64,000 nucleotides of DNA from Clostridia bacterium (GCA_017436135.1 JAFSDQ010000020.1:1-64000); one strand, 5' to 3'. Positions 28,217-36,791 are shown, numbered from the stretch's first letter. Numbers and translations: made by a program. The notes: generated from the letters alone by a model not told the origin.

Positions 28217-30175
28217 ATGAATTTGTTTCAGAACATAAAAATAGACGGGGAAATTTTTCTTGAATATGCTTTTTTGACCTATGAGATTAGCTTTGACAAC
28301 AAGGGAAATGTACCTGTTTCTGCAGATTATATGTTTGCACTTCCCAAGGGAGCGGTAATTTCAAAGGCGAAATTTATATGCAGTGACGGAGAGGTAATAA
28401 CCACCTCGGTTATATCAGTGACCCATGCCGCAAGATTACAGGAGGGAAATGTATCCTCTGCCCTGTTGGGACAGCTTGATGACACCTCCTATATGTTCAG
28501 CATAGGAAATTTGGGCTTGGGAATAAGCAAGCTTCGTCTTGCTGTATATGCGCCCCTTAAGAATAAAGGAGATGGAAAAACCCTGGTGCTTCCCCTGACC
28601 GCAGGAAGAGGCATTGGGTCGGGAGAAAAAGCCTATGCAGACATAAGCCTTATTGTGCATGAAGAATGTGTTTGTTCCTCTTCTACCCACGAAATTGTTA
28701 TAGGGGACAAATGGGGTAAAACCGAGATAAAAACAGATAAAATTTTAGCGGACAGAGATTTCTGCCTGAAAATAAAAGACGGCAAAGAGGGAAATTGCGG
28801 AATCGCAGTGCAAAAACCCTTTGGGGGAGAGCTTTTATGCAGATTATATCCCTCGCATACCCAAAGGAAATATGAAAAAATGCTTATTGTTTTTGACGGA
28901 ACAGGCTCTCTTTTGTACGGTGGGGAAAAAGCGGGAAAGGAGCTTGTTTGCAGTCTGGCAAAAGCGTTTTCGGGGGAGGTTGCTCTTGTTGTATCGGGAG
29001 AGAAGCCAAAAATGCTCACAAAGGGCTTTTGTGAAAATACTGATGAAAATATATACGCCCTGACAGAAAAGTTAAGTCAGGTTCAGGTTCAGGGGGGTTC
29101 CCTGGGAGAGGCGTTTGAGTTTATCAGCGGATTTGTGCAAGAAGATACACTTATAATTCTTGTTTCAGGAACAAACTATACAGAGGGCTCTATTTCCGCA
29201 GACAAGGCAAAGGAGTTTTTGGCGGACAGGGGAATGAATGTGGTTACTCTTGGGGCAACAGAGATAAGTCCTGTTGCAGATTCCATAAAAGAAGCCTGTG
29301 GAGGTAGAAGAGAGCATATTTTCGGCAAGGATAATATTGAGGAGCGGGCAAAGAGTATTATTGATAGCTTCTCTGTGCCTGAATATAAAAATGTAAAGGT
29401 TTTCGCAAATGGAGTATCGGGACATATTATTGATGTTGACCATGGAATAACAGCCTTTTTTGAATATTCAGGGCAGAGGGTTCCCGAGAGTGTTCTTGTT
29501 GTACAGGGAGCAGACCGGGAAGAAATAGCCCTGGGAGGTGTAACAACATACCACAGCTTTGCGCCTCTTGGCCTTGTATATGCAAAGGCGCTGCATAGCA
29601 GACTTGAAAAGGAGCTAAAAACCTGTCCTCCCCTTGAGGTATCACGAATAAGGAAGCTTATGGAGGAGGTTGGAATAAAATATTCTGCCATAAATTCCGA
29701 AACAGCTCTTGGGGCGGTAATCGGAGAGAGCAAGCCGTCAACGATTCGTGTTGTTGTAAGAAATCAAAGCTGTGCCCATCAGGTGTTTGGGAACAGAGCA
29801 TCTATGTTCAGAGAAGAAACAAAAACGGAAATCAGCAAAGAAATTGCAGAAATATGTGCAGAAATTATTATAAAAGCTATGAGGGCTGACGGAGCAATCT
29901 GTGCAGACGGAGAGATAAATCAGGAGCTTCGCAGAGGGCAAACCATGGTTTCTCTTCTTTCTCTTGTTGCATCCCCCTTTGGGGAGAAATACAGAGCTTT
30001 TATAGAAAAAGGAAAGAAATATATGGAAGATTATAGCCCTTATGGGCTGAAGTTTACCCGGGACAGAGAATATGCAAAGGAACAGCTTGGAAAATTGTGG
30101 GGAAACGAGGAAATAATATTTGATGACAACGTTCCGGATTTAATAACGGCAGGGAAATTGCTGTTTCGGTTATAG
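28217..30175 (+). CDS. VIT and vWA domain protein
   Basis: 652 residues with no signal peptide. The N-terminal 130 residues match a vault/inter-alpha-trypsin (VIT) domain (EYAFLTYEISFDNKGNVPV, then ALPKGAVISKAKF and HAARLQEG). A von Willebrand A domain starts near residue 215 (KMLIVFDGTGSLL), where the MIDAS appears as DGTGS, a Thr-for-Ser variant of DxSxS. VLVVQGADREEIALGG and GLVYAKALHSRLEK follow, and a helical C-terminal region completes it. VIT-vWA proteins are widespread in bacteria, mostly uncharacterised. It sits behind the second SLH gene with an AGAGGTG ribosome site for the ATG at 28217. It may be cytoplasmic and metal-dependent in binding a partner; the partner is unknown. Confidence 0.82.
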   Translation: MNLFQNIKIDGEIFLEYAFLTYEISFDNKGNVPVSADYMFALPKGAVISKAKFICSDGEVITTSVISVTHAARLQEGNVSSALLGQLDDTSYMFSIGNLGLGISKLRLAVYAPLKNKGDGKTLVLPLTAGRGIGSGEKAYADISLIVHEECVCSSSTHEIVIGDKWGKTEIKTDKILADRDFCLKIKDGKEGNCGIAVQKPFGGELLCRLYPSHTQRKYEKMLIVFDGTGSLLYGGEKAGKELVCSLAKAFSGEVALVVSGEKPKMLTKGFCENTDENIYALTEKLSQVQVQGGSLGEAFEFISGFVQEDTLIILVSGTNYTEGSISADKAKEFLADRGMNVVTLGATEISPVADSIKEACGGRREHIFGKDNIEERAKSIIDSFSVPEYKNVKVFANGVSGHIIDVDHGITAFFEYSGQRVPESVLVVQGADREEIALGGVTTYHSFAPLGLVYAKALHSRLEKELKTCPPLEVSRIRKLMEEVGIKYSAINSETALGAVIGESKPSTIRVVVRNQSCAHQVFGNRASMFREETKTEISKEIAEICAEIIIKAMRADGAICADGEINQELRRGQTMVSLLSLVASPFGEKYRAFIEKGKKYMEDYSPYGLKFTRDREYAKEQLGKLWGNEEIIFDDNVPDLITAGKLLFRL

Positions 30176-30262
30176 GAGGGACATCCTCCGCAGTCAGTTT
30201 ATATTATTTGAGAAAATGCTGACAAAAAGTGGGAAAATATATAAGAAATTTTAATAAAACCC

Positions 30263-30291
30263 TTGATTTTTTATAAAAAGTAGTTTAAAAT
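30263..30291 (+). promoter_or_regulatory. Promoter for the M23 peptidase gene
   Basis: TTGATT, 17-bp spacer, TAAAAT, about 50 bp before the start codon. Confidence 0.65.
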
Positions 30292-30300
30292 TATAAGGAC

Positions 30301-30341
30301 TGTAATATAAATTTAATATACACATATTAAATTTATGGAGG
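30301..30341 (+). promoter_or_regulatory. Hairpin abutting the M23 ribosome site, with a WalR-like half-site pair
   Basis: A perfect 13-bp inverted repeat (arms 30307-30319 and 30324-30336) ends directly at GGAGG (30337-30341). TGTAAT at 30301, then five bases, then TTTAAT is one mismatch from the WalR consensus of two TGTAAT-type hexamers spaced by five. It lies just after the predicted transcription start. Confidence 0.4.
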
Positions 30342-30347
30342 AACCCT

Positions 30348-30932
30348 ATGAATTACAGTCAGAAAAGTCATTCAAAAAATGGTAAATGGTTAGCGGGTGC
30401 ATTGGGAAAGACATTTTTCGTGCTGATTGTTGCAACATGGTTTTGCCAGAGCGCATCATTTCCCGTATCTACGAAATCAGAGGCAGCCATGCTTCCTGCA
30501 GGGGACGGTATGTGGATGCCGGGGAAAGCTCTGTCGGAAGAAATTCAGGAGGATGAGCTTACCTTTGAAAATCCAACTGTGGGAGTGCTTACTTCGGCCT
30601 TTGGAGAGAGAAACGGACGTCGGCATAACGGAATTGACATAGGTGCCGATTTTGGCACAAAAATCTGTGCTGCTGCAGAGGGGACAGTTACCTTTGCAGG
30701 AGAGATGAGTGGCTACGGCAATTATATTATTCTTATGCACAGGGATGGCTTTGAAACAGCGTATGCTCATTGCGACTCCCTGCTTGTCACCAAGGGTGAG
30801 AGTGTTCAGGCGGGACAATTGATTGCGTATATGGGCAGTACGGGAAACAGCACAGGACCGCATCTGCATTTTGAGGTTAAGCAAAACGGTGAATTTTGCG
30901 ACCCGCAAAAATTTGTATTTTACGGAAGTTGA
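30348..30932 (+). CDS. M23 family peptidoglycan endopeptidase, membrane-anchored or secreted
   Basis: 194 residues. A basic N-terminus and hydrophobic segment (about residues 22-40) act as signal or anchor. After a short linker comes a LytM/M23 domain from about residue 80: zinc ligands in HNGIDIG (about 95) and HLHFEV (about 171), plus GYGNYIILMHRDGFETAYAH. All four expected metal or catalytic residues are present, so it should be an active glycyl or D,D-endopeptidase cutting peptide cross-links. The gene lies 25 bp before a WalR-like regulator, a class known to control such hydrolases. Cleavage specificity cannot be read from sequence. Confidence 0.9.
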   Translation: MNYSQKSHSKNGKWLAGALGKTFFVLIVATWFCQSASFPVSTKSEAAMLPAGDGMWMPGKALSEEIQEDELTFENPTVGVLTSAFGERNGRRHNGIDIGADFGTKICAAAEGTVTFAGEMSGYGNYIILMHRDGFETAYAHCDSLLVTKGESVQAGQLIAYMGSTGNSTGPHLHFEVKQNGEFCDPQKFVFYGS

Positions 30933-30957
30933 AATAAAAAACAAAGGGGTAATAGGA

Positions 30958-31659
30958 ATGGGAAAAAAGATACTCGTTGTTGATGATGAAAAAAATATTG
31001 TTGATATTTTGAAGCTTAATCTTCAAAAGGAAGGATACACCGTTTTTGAAGCTTATGACGGAGTAACTGCGGTAGAAAAGGCTCTTACCAAAAATGTTGA
31101 GGAGAAGCCTGATTTGATTTTGCTTGATGTAATGCTTCCCGAGATGAACGGCTTTGAGGTATGTAAAAAGGTAAGGGAGTCATCTTCTGTCCCGATTCTG
31201 ATGATTACCGCCCGTGAAGAGGAAGTGGACAAGGTCCTGGGCCTGGAAATCGGTGCGGATGATTATGTTACAAAGCCCTTTAGTATGAGAGAGCTCCTTG
31301 CCCGTGTACGTGCAAATATGCGTCGTATGGAGGTTGAGCCTGCAAAGACAGACGACGTTGAAATTATTGAGGTTGGGGACTTTAAGCTGGATTGTAACAG
31401 ATATGAGCTTTATAAAAACGGTCAGCTTATTGATTTGACAGTAAGAGAGTTTGAGCTAATCAAGTTCCTCTCTGCACAGCCCAACAAGATTTATTCAAGA
31501 AAGAATCTTCTTGAATATGTATGGGATTATGAATATTACGGCGATGTAAGAACAGTTGATGTTACTGTTCGCCGTGTAAGAGAAAAGATAGAGGATGACC
31601 CGTCACAGCCTAAACACATTATGACAAAGCGTGGCGTTGGTTACTACTTTGCACTTTAA
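30958..31659 (+). CDS. OmpR/PhoB-family response regulator, WalR-like
   Basis: 233 residues. The receiver domain (KILVVDDEKNIVDILKLNL) has the phosphoacceptor Asp in LILLDVMLPEMNG (about 56) and the switch Lys in YVTKPFS. The winged-helix DNA-binding domain covers about 140-230 (LTVREFELIKFL and RTVDVTVRRVREKIEDDP). The stretch DKVLGLEIGADDYVTKPFS matches WalR/YycF closely, and rlmH next door is the partner also found near walR in Bacillus. But no histidine kinase, walH or walI lies here. A longer open frame upstream overlaps the M23 gene and is ignored, since AAAGGGG precedes this ATG. A WalR role is likely but not proven. Confidence 0.88.
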   Translation: MGKKILVVDDEKNIVDILKLNLQKEGYTVFEAYDGVTAVEKALTKNVEEKPDLILLDVMLPEMNGFEVCKKVRESSSVPILMITAREEEVDKVLGLEIGADDYVTKPFSMRELLARVRANMRRMEVEPAKTDDVEIIEVGDFKLDCNRYELYKNGQLIDLTVREFELIKFLSAQPNKIYSRKNLLEYVWDYEYYGDVRTVDVTVRRVREKIEDDPSQPKHIMTKRGVGYYFAL

Positions 31660-31669
31660 TAGAAAATAA

Positions 31670-31697
31670 ATCGGGCGGATATCGCCCGATTTTTATG
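31670..31697 (+). terminator. Intrinsic terminator of the response regulator gene
   Basis: ATCGGGCG and CGCCCGAT form an 8-bp stem with a 5-base loop, followed by TTTTT. Confidence 0.92.
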
Positions 31698-31724
31698 TAC
31701 ATATAAGAATTAGGGGAGGCTTTT

Positions 31725-32207
31725 ATGCTTAACATAACCATAATGACAGTAGGAAAAATAAAAGAAAAATATTTCAGAGAAGCAATAGAGGAATATAAAA
31801 AAAGACTCTCCAGATATTGCAGGCTAAATATAATCGAGGTCAAGGACGAACCCACTCCTGATAATCCAAGTGACAGAGAAAAAGAGGCGGTTCTTGAAAA
31901 AGAGGGGGCAAGAATAGAAGAGAAATTGCCTAAAAATGCTTATATTGTTGCCCTTTGCATAGAGGGGAAAATGCAAACCTCGGAGGAGCTGGCAGACTTT
32001 TTGCAAAAAACTGCCACAGAGGGATACAGCGACATTGCTTTTATTATTGGCGGCTCAATGGGGCTGTGGGAAGAAATAAAAAAGAGGGCTGATTTAAGGA
32101 TAAGCTTTTCTAAAATGACTTTTCCTCATCAGCTTATGCGGGTTATTCTCCTTGAGCAAATTTATCGTGGCTTTAATATATCAGAGGGCGGAAAATATCA
32201 CAAATAA
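31725..32207 (+). CDS. rlmH: 23S rRNA pseudouridine-1915 N3-methyltransferase RlmH
   Basis: 160 residues. RlmH is the small SPOUT-fold methyltransferase that uses S-adenosylmethionine to methylate pseudouridine 1915 on assembled 70S ribosomes. Conserved blocks: ITIMTVGKIKEKYFREAI at the start, IVALCIEGKMQTSEELA, the trefoil-knot loop AFIIGGSMGL and the C-terminal SKMTFPHQLMRVILLEQIYRG, ending in the usual ISEGGKYHK. Length is normal and GGGAGG precedes the ATG. It retains the synteny with a walR-like gene seen in Bacillus and Staphylococcus. Confidence 0.97.
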   Translation: MLNITIMTVGKIKEKYFREAIEEYKKRLSRYCRLNIIEVKDEPTPDNPSDREKEAVLEKEGARIEEKLPKNAYIVALCIEGKMQTSEELADFLQKTATEGYSDIAFIIGGSMGLWEEIKKRADLRISFSKMTFPHQLMRVILLEQIYRGFNISEGGKYHK

Positions 32208-32213
32208 AAATTA

Positions 32214-32257
32214 AACGGCAAGAGCCTGTGTGTTTGGGCTGTTGCCGCTTTATTTTT
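32214..32257 (+). terminator. Intrinsic terminator of rlmH
   Basis: ACGGCAA pairs with TTGCCG and AGCC with GGGCT inside, followed by TTTATTTTT. Confidence 0.85.
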
Positions 32258-32286
32258 CATATTACCAAAAAAATTTGGAAATTCTC

Positions 32287-32315
32287 TTGTAAAACCTTGA
32301 TTTTTGTGTTATTAT
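32287..32315 (+). promoter_or_regulatory. Promoter for pheST
   Basis: TTGTAA, 17-bp spacer, TATTAT. The short leader has no T-box features. Confidence 0.5.
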
Positions 32316-32358
32316 AAGATGAATGTGGATAATTATAATTTAAGGGATGATTTTACTT

Positions 32359-33378
32359 ATGAAAGAAACTTTAAACCAGATAAAAGCTTCGGCAGAGGCT
32401 GCACTTTTGGCGGCAGAAACACTTGATGCTCTTGAGGAGCTTCGTGTGAGATTCTTGGGGAAAAAGGGTGAGCTTACTGCTGTTATGAAAGGTATGGGAG
32501 GACTCTCTGCGGAGGAGCGTCCTGTTATCGGTCAGCTTGCCAACGAAGTGCGCTCCTTTGTGGAAAACGCTTTGGAGGAGAAAAAGACAATGCTTCTCGC
32601 ATCTTTGGAGGAAGCAAAAATCCTTGGGGAAACAATAGATGTTACTATCCCGGGCAAAGCTCCTGTTAAAGGAAAGAAGCATCCTCTTACAACTGTCCTC
32701 GATGACTTAAAGGATATATTTATCGGTATGGGCTTTACCATTGCCGAGGGTCCCGAGGTTGAGCTTGATTATTATAACTTTGAGGCTCTTAACATTCCCA
32801 AGGACCATCCTGCAAGAGATACCCAGGATACCTTCTATATTGACGAAAATGTGGTTTTGCGTACCCAGACCTCTCCTGTTCAGGTAAGAGTTATGGAAAA
32901 GCAACAGCCTCCTATCAGAATTATATCTCCCGGACGTGTTTACAGAAGTGATGCAGTTGATGCTACTCACTCTCCTGTATTCCATCAGGTTGAGGGGCTT
33001 GTTATTGACAAGGGAATTACCATGGCAGACCTTAAAGGAACTCTTGAGGTGTTTGTTCACAAGCTTTACGGCGAGGATACAAGACTTCGTTTCCGTCCCC
33101 ACCACTTCCCCTTTACAGAGCCAAGTGCAGAGGTTGATATCTCCTGCTTTAACTGTGGCGGCAAGGGCTGTCCTATATGTAAGGGCGAGGGCTGGATTGA
33201 GATTTTAGGCTGCGGAATGGTTCACCCCAAGGTATTGAAGAACTGCAACATTGACCCTGAAGTATATTCGGGCTTTGCATTCGGTATCGGACTTGAGCGT
33301 ATAACTATGTTCCGTTACGGCATCAAGGACTTGCGTATGTACTTTGAAAACGATGTTCGTTTTCTGGAACAGTTTTAA
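32359..33378 (+). CDS. pheS: Phenylalanyl-tRNA synthetase alpha subunit
   Basis: 339 residues. PheS is the catalytic subunit of the alpha2-beta2 enzyme. A helical N-terminal coiled coil (first 85 residues) binds tRNA. The class II core follows with motif 1 near [19 protein letters not shown], motif 2 around [19 protein letters not shown] and motif 3 [35 protein letters not shown] four-cysteine insertion is present, as in many clostridial enzymes, and may bind zinc. The ATG at 32359 is chosen because the earlier ATG abuts the AAGGG ribosome site. It is followed by pheT 15 bp downstream. Confidence 0.96.
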   Translation: MKETLNQIKASAEAALLAAETLDALEELRVRFLGKKGELTAVMKGMGGLSAEERPVIGQLANEVRSFVENALEEKKTMLLASLEEAKILGETIDVTIPGKAPVKGKKHPLTTVLDDLKDIFIGMGFTIAEGPEVELDYYNFEALNIPKDHPARDTQDTFYIDENVVLRTQTSPVQVRVMEKQQPPIRIISPGRVYRSDAVDATHSPVFHQVEGLVIDKGITMADLKGTLEVFVHKLYGEDTRLRFRPHHFPFTEPSAEVDISCFNCGGKGCPICKGEGWIEILGCGMVHPKVLKNCNIDPEVYSGFAFGIGLERITMFRYGIKDLRMYFENDVRFLEQF

Positions 33379-33393
33379 GGGGAGGTTGCGAAG

Positions 33394-35757
33394 ATGAAAT
33401 TACCAATATCATGGCTTAAGGATTATATGAACATAGACGGCATAGACAACGCCGCATATACCCACGGAATGACAATGTCAGGCTCGATTGTTGAGGGAAT
33501 AGAAAACCCTGCGGCAGAAATCAGCAATGTTGTTGTAGGCAGAGTGCTTAAGGTGGAAAAACATCCCGACGCAGACAAGCTGGTGGTTTGCCAGGTAGAT
33601 GTAGGGGAGGATGCTCCCATTCAGATTGTTACAGGGGCTCCAAATGTTTTTGAAGGGGCAGTTGTACCCGTTGCAAAGCATAAGAGTACTCTTCCCGGCG
33701 GGGTAAAGATTACAAAGGGTAAGCTCCGTGGAGTAGAGAGCTTTGGAATGATGTGCTCTACAGACGAGCTTGCTATGTCAGATGAGAGAGCTACAGGAAT
33801 TTTAATTCTCCCCGAGGATATGAAAATTGGCGAGGATATTGTTACTGCTCTTAATCTTGATGAAAATGTTGCTGAATTTGAGATTACCTCAAACCGACCC
33901 GATTGTATGAGTATAATCGGTCTTGCAAGAGAAACAGCGGCTACCTTTGACAGAGAAATCAACATTCCTGTACCTGAGGCAAAGGGGAATGACGAGGATG
34001 TAAATTCCTATGCAAGTGTAGAAATTCAAAACAGCGATTTGTGCAGCCGTTTTGTGGCAAGAGCTGTTAAGAATGTTAAAATAGGACCATCTCCCGAATG
34101 GATGCAGAAAAGACTTAAGGCTTGCGGAATTCGTGCAATAAATAATGTGGTTGATATTACAAACTATATTATGCTTGAATACGGTCAGCCTATGCACGCA
34201 TACGACCTTGATAATGTAGAGGGCAAGAAAATTATTGTAAGAAACGCAAGTGAGGGGGAACAGCTTGAAACTCTTGATGACCAGCCGAGAACTCTCAACT
34301 CCTCAATGATTGTTATTTCCGATGCAAAGCGTGCTATTGGCGTTGCGGGAGTTATGGGCGGTGCAAATTCCGAGGTTACAGAAAATACAACAACTGTTCT
34401 CTTTGAATCCGCTTGCTTTAACGGTGCTTTTGTAAGAAGAGGCGCAAAGGCTTTGGGGATGAGAACAGACGCATCTGCTCTCTTTGAAAAGGGCCTTGAC
34501 AGCGAGAACTGTATGCCCGCCATAAACCGTGCTTGTGAGCTTATGGAGCAGCTTGGCGCAGGTGAGGTTGTAGGTGGCGCAATTGATGTGTACCCTGTGA
34601 AAAAGCAACAGACAATTCTCCCCTTTGAGCCTGAAAAAATGAATAAGTTCCTGGGTCTTGAGGTATCAGAGGCAGAAATGATAAAAATTCTCTCAAAGCT
34701 CGACTTTGAAGTAAAGGACGGCAAGGTTTATGTTCCTACCTTCAGAGGGGACATTGAGGGAATGGCAGATATCGCAGAGGAGATTGCAAGAATTTACGGC
34801 TATGACAACATCCCAACTACAATGATGAAGGGGGAGGTTGTTGCAGGGGGAAAGAGCAAGGTTCAGAAGCTTGAGGACGCAATCCGCACCGAGCTTACAG
34901 AATCAGGGCTTTATGAGATAGTTACCTATTCATTTATTGACCCCAGAGAAAATCAGATGGTGAATATTCCAGCGGATAGTGCAAAGAATAACTTTGTAAA
35001 GATTACTAACCCATTGGGCGAAGAAAACAGCGTTATGAGAACAGACCTTATTTCCTCAATGATGAAGATAGTAAAGGTGAATTACAACAGAAGAAATGCC
35101 GAGGCAAAGCTGTTTGAAATCGGCAAAATATTTACTCCTGTTGAAAATCAACAGCTTCCTTTGGAAACACAAAAGGTTGCAATTGGTATGTATGGTGACT
35201 GTGATTTCTATGACATAAAGGGCGTTGTAGAAAAAATGCTGGAGAGAGTGGGTATCACCGACGTTGACTTCCAGACTTGCAAGAATGACCCCACATATCA
35301 CGCAGGCAGATGTGCAACAGTAACAGTTTGCGGAGAGCTTTTGGGTACAATAGGACAGATTCATCCCTCGGTTTGTGCAAACTTTAAGGTAGACACAGAG
35401 GTTTATGGGGGACAGCTTGACTTTGAGGTTATTGCAAAATATCATACCACAGACAGACACTACAGGGCACTTCCCAAATTCCCTGCAGTTACCCGTGATA
35501 TTGCGGTAACTGTGGATAAGGATGTCCCTGTTGGGGATATAGTAAAGATTATCAAGGGGCAGAAGTCAATGCTCATTGAGGATTACAGACTCTTTGATAT
35601 TTATGAGGGAGCACAGCTTGGAGAAAACAAGAAGAGTGTTGCTTACTCTATCACATTCAGGGCAGAGGACAGAACTCTTACTGACGAGGATGTAAACCCT
35701 GTAATGGAAAAAATCCTTAAGGAGCTTGAATCAAAGCTGAACGCACAGCTCCGATAG
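33394..35757 (+). CDS. pheT: Phenylalanyl-tRNA synthetase beta subunit
   Basis: 787 residues, the usual length. PheT provides editing of mischarged Tyr-tRNA-Phe and anticodon-side contacts. In order: B1 (MKLPISWLKDYM), the EMAP-like OB domain B2 (VVVGRVLKVEKHPDADKLVVCQVDVG), the B3/B4 editing domain (EYGQPMHAYDLDNV and GAKALGMRTDASALFEKGLD), B5 helix-turn-helix, the catalytic-like B6/B7 region and the C-terminal ferredoxin-fold anticodon domain (FPAVTRDIAVTVDKDVPVGDI). GGGGAGG precedes the start. Translationally adjacent to pheS. Confidence 0.97.
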   Translation: MKLPISWLKDYMNIDGIDNAAYTHGMTMSGSIVEGIENPAAEISNVVVGRVLKVEKHPDADKLVVCQVDVGEDAPIQIVTGAPNVFEGAVVPVAKHKSTLPGGVKITKGKLRGVESFGMMCSTDELAMSDERATGILILPEDMKIGEDIVTALNLDENVAEFEITSNRPDCMSIIGLARETAATFDREINIPVPEAKGNDEDVNSYASVEIQNSDLCSRFVARAVKNVKIGPSPEWMQKRLKACGIRAINNVVDITNYIMLEYGQPMHAYDLDNVEGKKIIVRNASEGEQLETLDDQPRTLNSSMIVISDAKRAIGVAGVMGGANSEVTENTTTVLFESACFNGAFVRRGAKALGMRTDASALFEKGLDSENCMPAINRACELMEQLGAGEVVGGAIDVYPVKKQQTILPFEPEKMNKFLGLEVSEAEMIKILSKLDFEVKDGKVYVPTFRGDIEGMADIAEEIARIYGYDNIPTTMMKGEVVAGGKSKVQKLEDAIRTELTESGLYEIVTYSFIDPRENQMVNIPADSAKNNFVKITNPLGEENSVMRTDLISSMMKIVKVNYNRRNAEAKLFEIGKIFTPVENQQLPLETQKVAIGMYGDCDFYDIKGVVEKMLERVGITDVDFQTCKNDPTYHAGRCATVTVCGELLGTIGQIHPSVCANFKVDTEVYGGQLDFEVIAKYHTTDRHYRALPKFPAVTRDIAVTVDKDVPVGDIVKIIKGQKSMLIEDYRLFDIYEGAQLGENKKSVAYSITFRAEDRTLTDEDVNPVMEKILKELESKLNAQLR

Positions 35758-35787
35758 AAATTTTAAAGAAAGGCAGAGGTGATTATT

Positions 35788-36066
35788 ATGGATTATGGAC
35801 AGAACAATAATTTCGGCAACACAGTAAAATTTAAAGTAAAAGCAGACCACCCAATGGAACCAAAGGATATTTTGATGTCCGTGCACGATTCCCTGGTAGA
35901 GAAGGGATATGACCCTATAAATCAGATTGTAGGATATATTCTTTCGGGCGACCCGTCCTATATTACTTCCCATAACAGCGCAAGAAGCCTTATCCGTAAG
36001 CTGGAGAGGGACGAAATCATCGAAGAGCTCATTGGATTCTATATAAAGGAACATTCAGGTAAATAA
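35788..36066 (+). CDS. ireB: IreB family regulatory phosphoprotein (UPF0297)
   Basis: 92 residues. IreB is a small dimeric cytoplasmic protein that is a substrate of PASTA-domain Ser/Thr kinases and affects cephalosporin tolerance in enterococci. Diagnostic blocks: VHDSLVEKGYDPINQIVGYILSGDPSYITSHNSAR and IRKLERDEIIEELI. In many Firmicutes the gene sits in an ireB-yqgF (ruvX)-UPF0473 cluster after alaS; here it follows pheT and stands alone before a terminator. The ATG at 35788 is used, with AGAGGTG before it; the upstream GTG overlaps that site. Confidence 0.95.
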   Translation: MDYGQNNNFGNTVKFKVKADHPMEPKDILMSVHDSLVEKGYDPINQIVGYILSGDPSYITSHNSARSLIRKLERDEIIEELIGFYIKEHSGK

Positions 36067-36072
36067 ACAACA

Positions 36073-36112
36073 ATCGCCTGTTGCAGAATTTTCGCAGCAG
36101 GCGATATTTTTT
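36073..36112 (+). terminator. Intrinsic terminator of ireB
   Basis: 12-bp stem ATCGCCTGTTGC with GCAGCAGGCGAT (one G-U), followed by ATTTTTT. Confidence 0.92.
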
Positions 36113-36124
36113 ATAGTACAAGGA

Positions 36125-36180
36125 TATAAAAATGAAGTGACCTCTGACTGCCTTATTCTTTAGCAATCAGAGGTCACTTC
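36125..36180 (-). terminator. Strong terminator of the candidate RNA
   Basis: Minus strand: arms 36163-36180 and 36134-36151 form an 18-bp stem with one mismatch, followed by ATTTTTAT. No U-run on the plus strand. Confidence 0.85.
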
Positions 36181-36490
36181 TGTTCACTCTTGATATCTAA
36201 CATCCTTGGTTACCTCTCTTTCCTTGTCTGCCCCATACCGCCTTTTGTACTTTTAAAACCAAAAACTTTTATTTTCTCTAAGGAGAATACCCTGGGATTT
36301 TAGTGGCGCTGTATCGGGCGAAAGTCCTGTCTTTTTTAAAATTCTGAAGCAATTCCTGAATTAAATTTTAATTCCTTTCTCTATATATAAAACGTAACAC
36401 CGTCGTGTTTTTTACCATATTCAGTTTTGCCTCAACTTCTAAAAAAGATATAAGCTTACTTTTTCATTGGACTGTACCTCTCTTTCCTTG
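36126..36490 (-). ncRNA. Candidate structured non-coding RNA, about 365 nt, unknown class
   Basis: No ORF of 60 codons or more lies here on the minus strand, yet a promoter (36496-36524) precedes the unit and a strong terminator ends it. The predicted RNA opens with CAAGGAAAGAGAGGTA, and the same 16-mer recurs near its 3' end (36211-36226). A long-range helix joins 36305-36319 to 36230-36242 in three paired blocks (GCCC/GGGC, ATAC/GTAT, GCC/GGC) enclosing an A-rich loop. It does not show the conserved blocks of RNase P RNA, SRP RNA, 6S or T-box that I know. Tiny reading frames follow each 16-mer (three codons and nine codons), so a leader-peptide role cannot be excluded. Confidence 0.5.
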
Positions 36491-36495
36491 ATTTA

Positions 36496-36524
36496 AGAAT
36501 ACCACATTTCAAAGGGGATTTCAA
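36496..36524 (-). promoter_or_regulatory. Promoter of the candidate RNA
   Basis: Minus strand: TTGAAA, 17-bp spacer, TATTCT, with TGTGG before the -10 as in the parA and SLH promoters. Confidence 0.6.
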
Positions 36525-36639
36525 TTGACATTTTATCAAAAAGATAATTAAAATTTTTAGGCAAATAGCAGAAAATACCACGCTTTTGCATTTTTGTATT
36601 TACAAATAAAGAGGGGATATGTTATAATAAATATGTTGG

Positions 36640-36791
36640 GCACTTGTGCAGAGGGTTGTACTGCATAAAGAAGAGCCCTTTTGTTATAAGGAGAGATAAC
36701 GTGAAAGTTCCTTTCACGCTCTGCCTCCGGCGGATTTTATTGTCCGTGCAAAATTTTCCTCGCATAAACGCTCGGAAATGCACATGGACGA
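36640..36791. other. Hairpin-rich intergenic stretch before the 87-bp element
   Basis: No ORF of interest. GTGAAAG/CTTTCAC and TCCGTGCA...TGCACATGGA give small inverted repeats. GCTCTGCCTCCGGCGG resembles part of the neighbouring element and may be a decayed copy. Confidence 0.35.

Noticed and set aside
30823..30957. Longer start for the response regulator
   Set aside because: The extra 45 codons overlap the M23 gene in another frame and show no receiver-domain similarity. The ATG at 30958 has AAAGGGG.
32208..32358. T-box riboswitch before pheST, and likewise before serS, glyS, metG or asnS
   Set aside because: The leaders are too short and lack the T-box sequence and a specifier loop followed by an anti-terminator.
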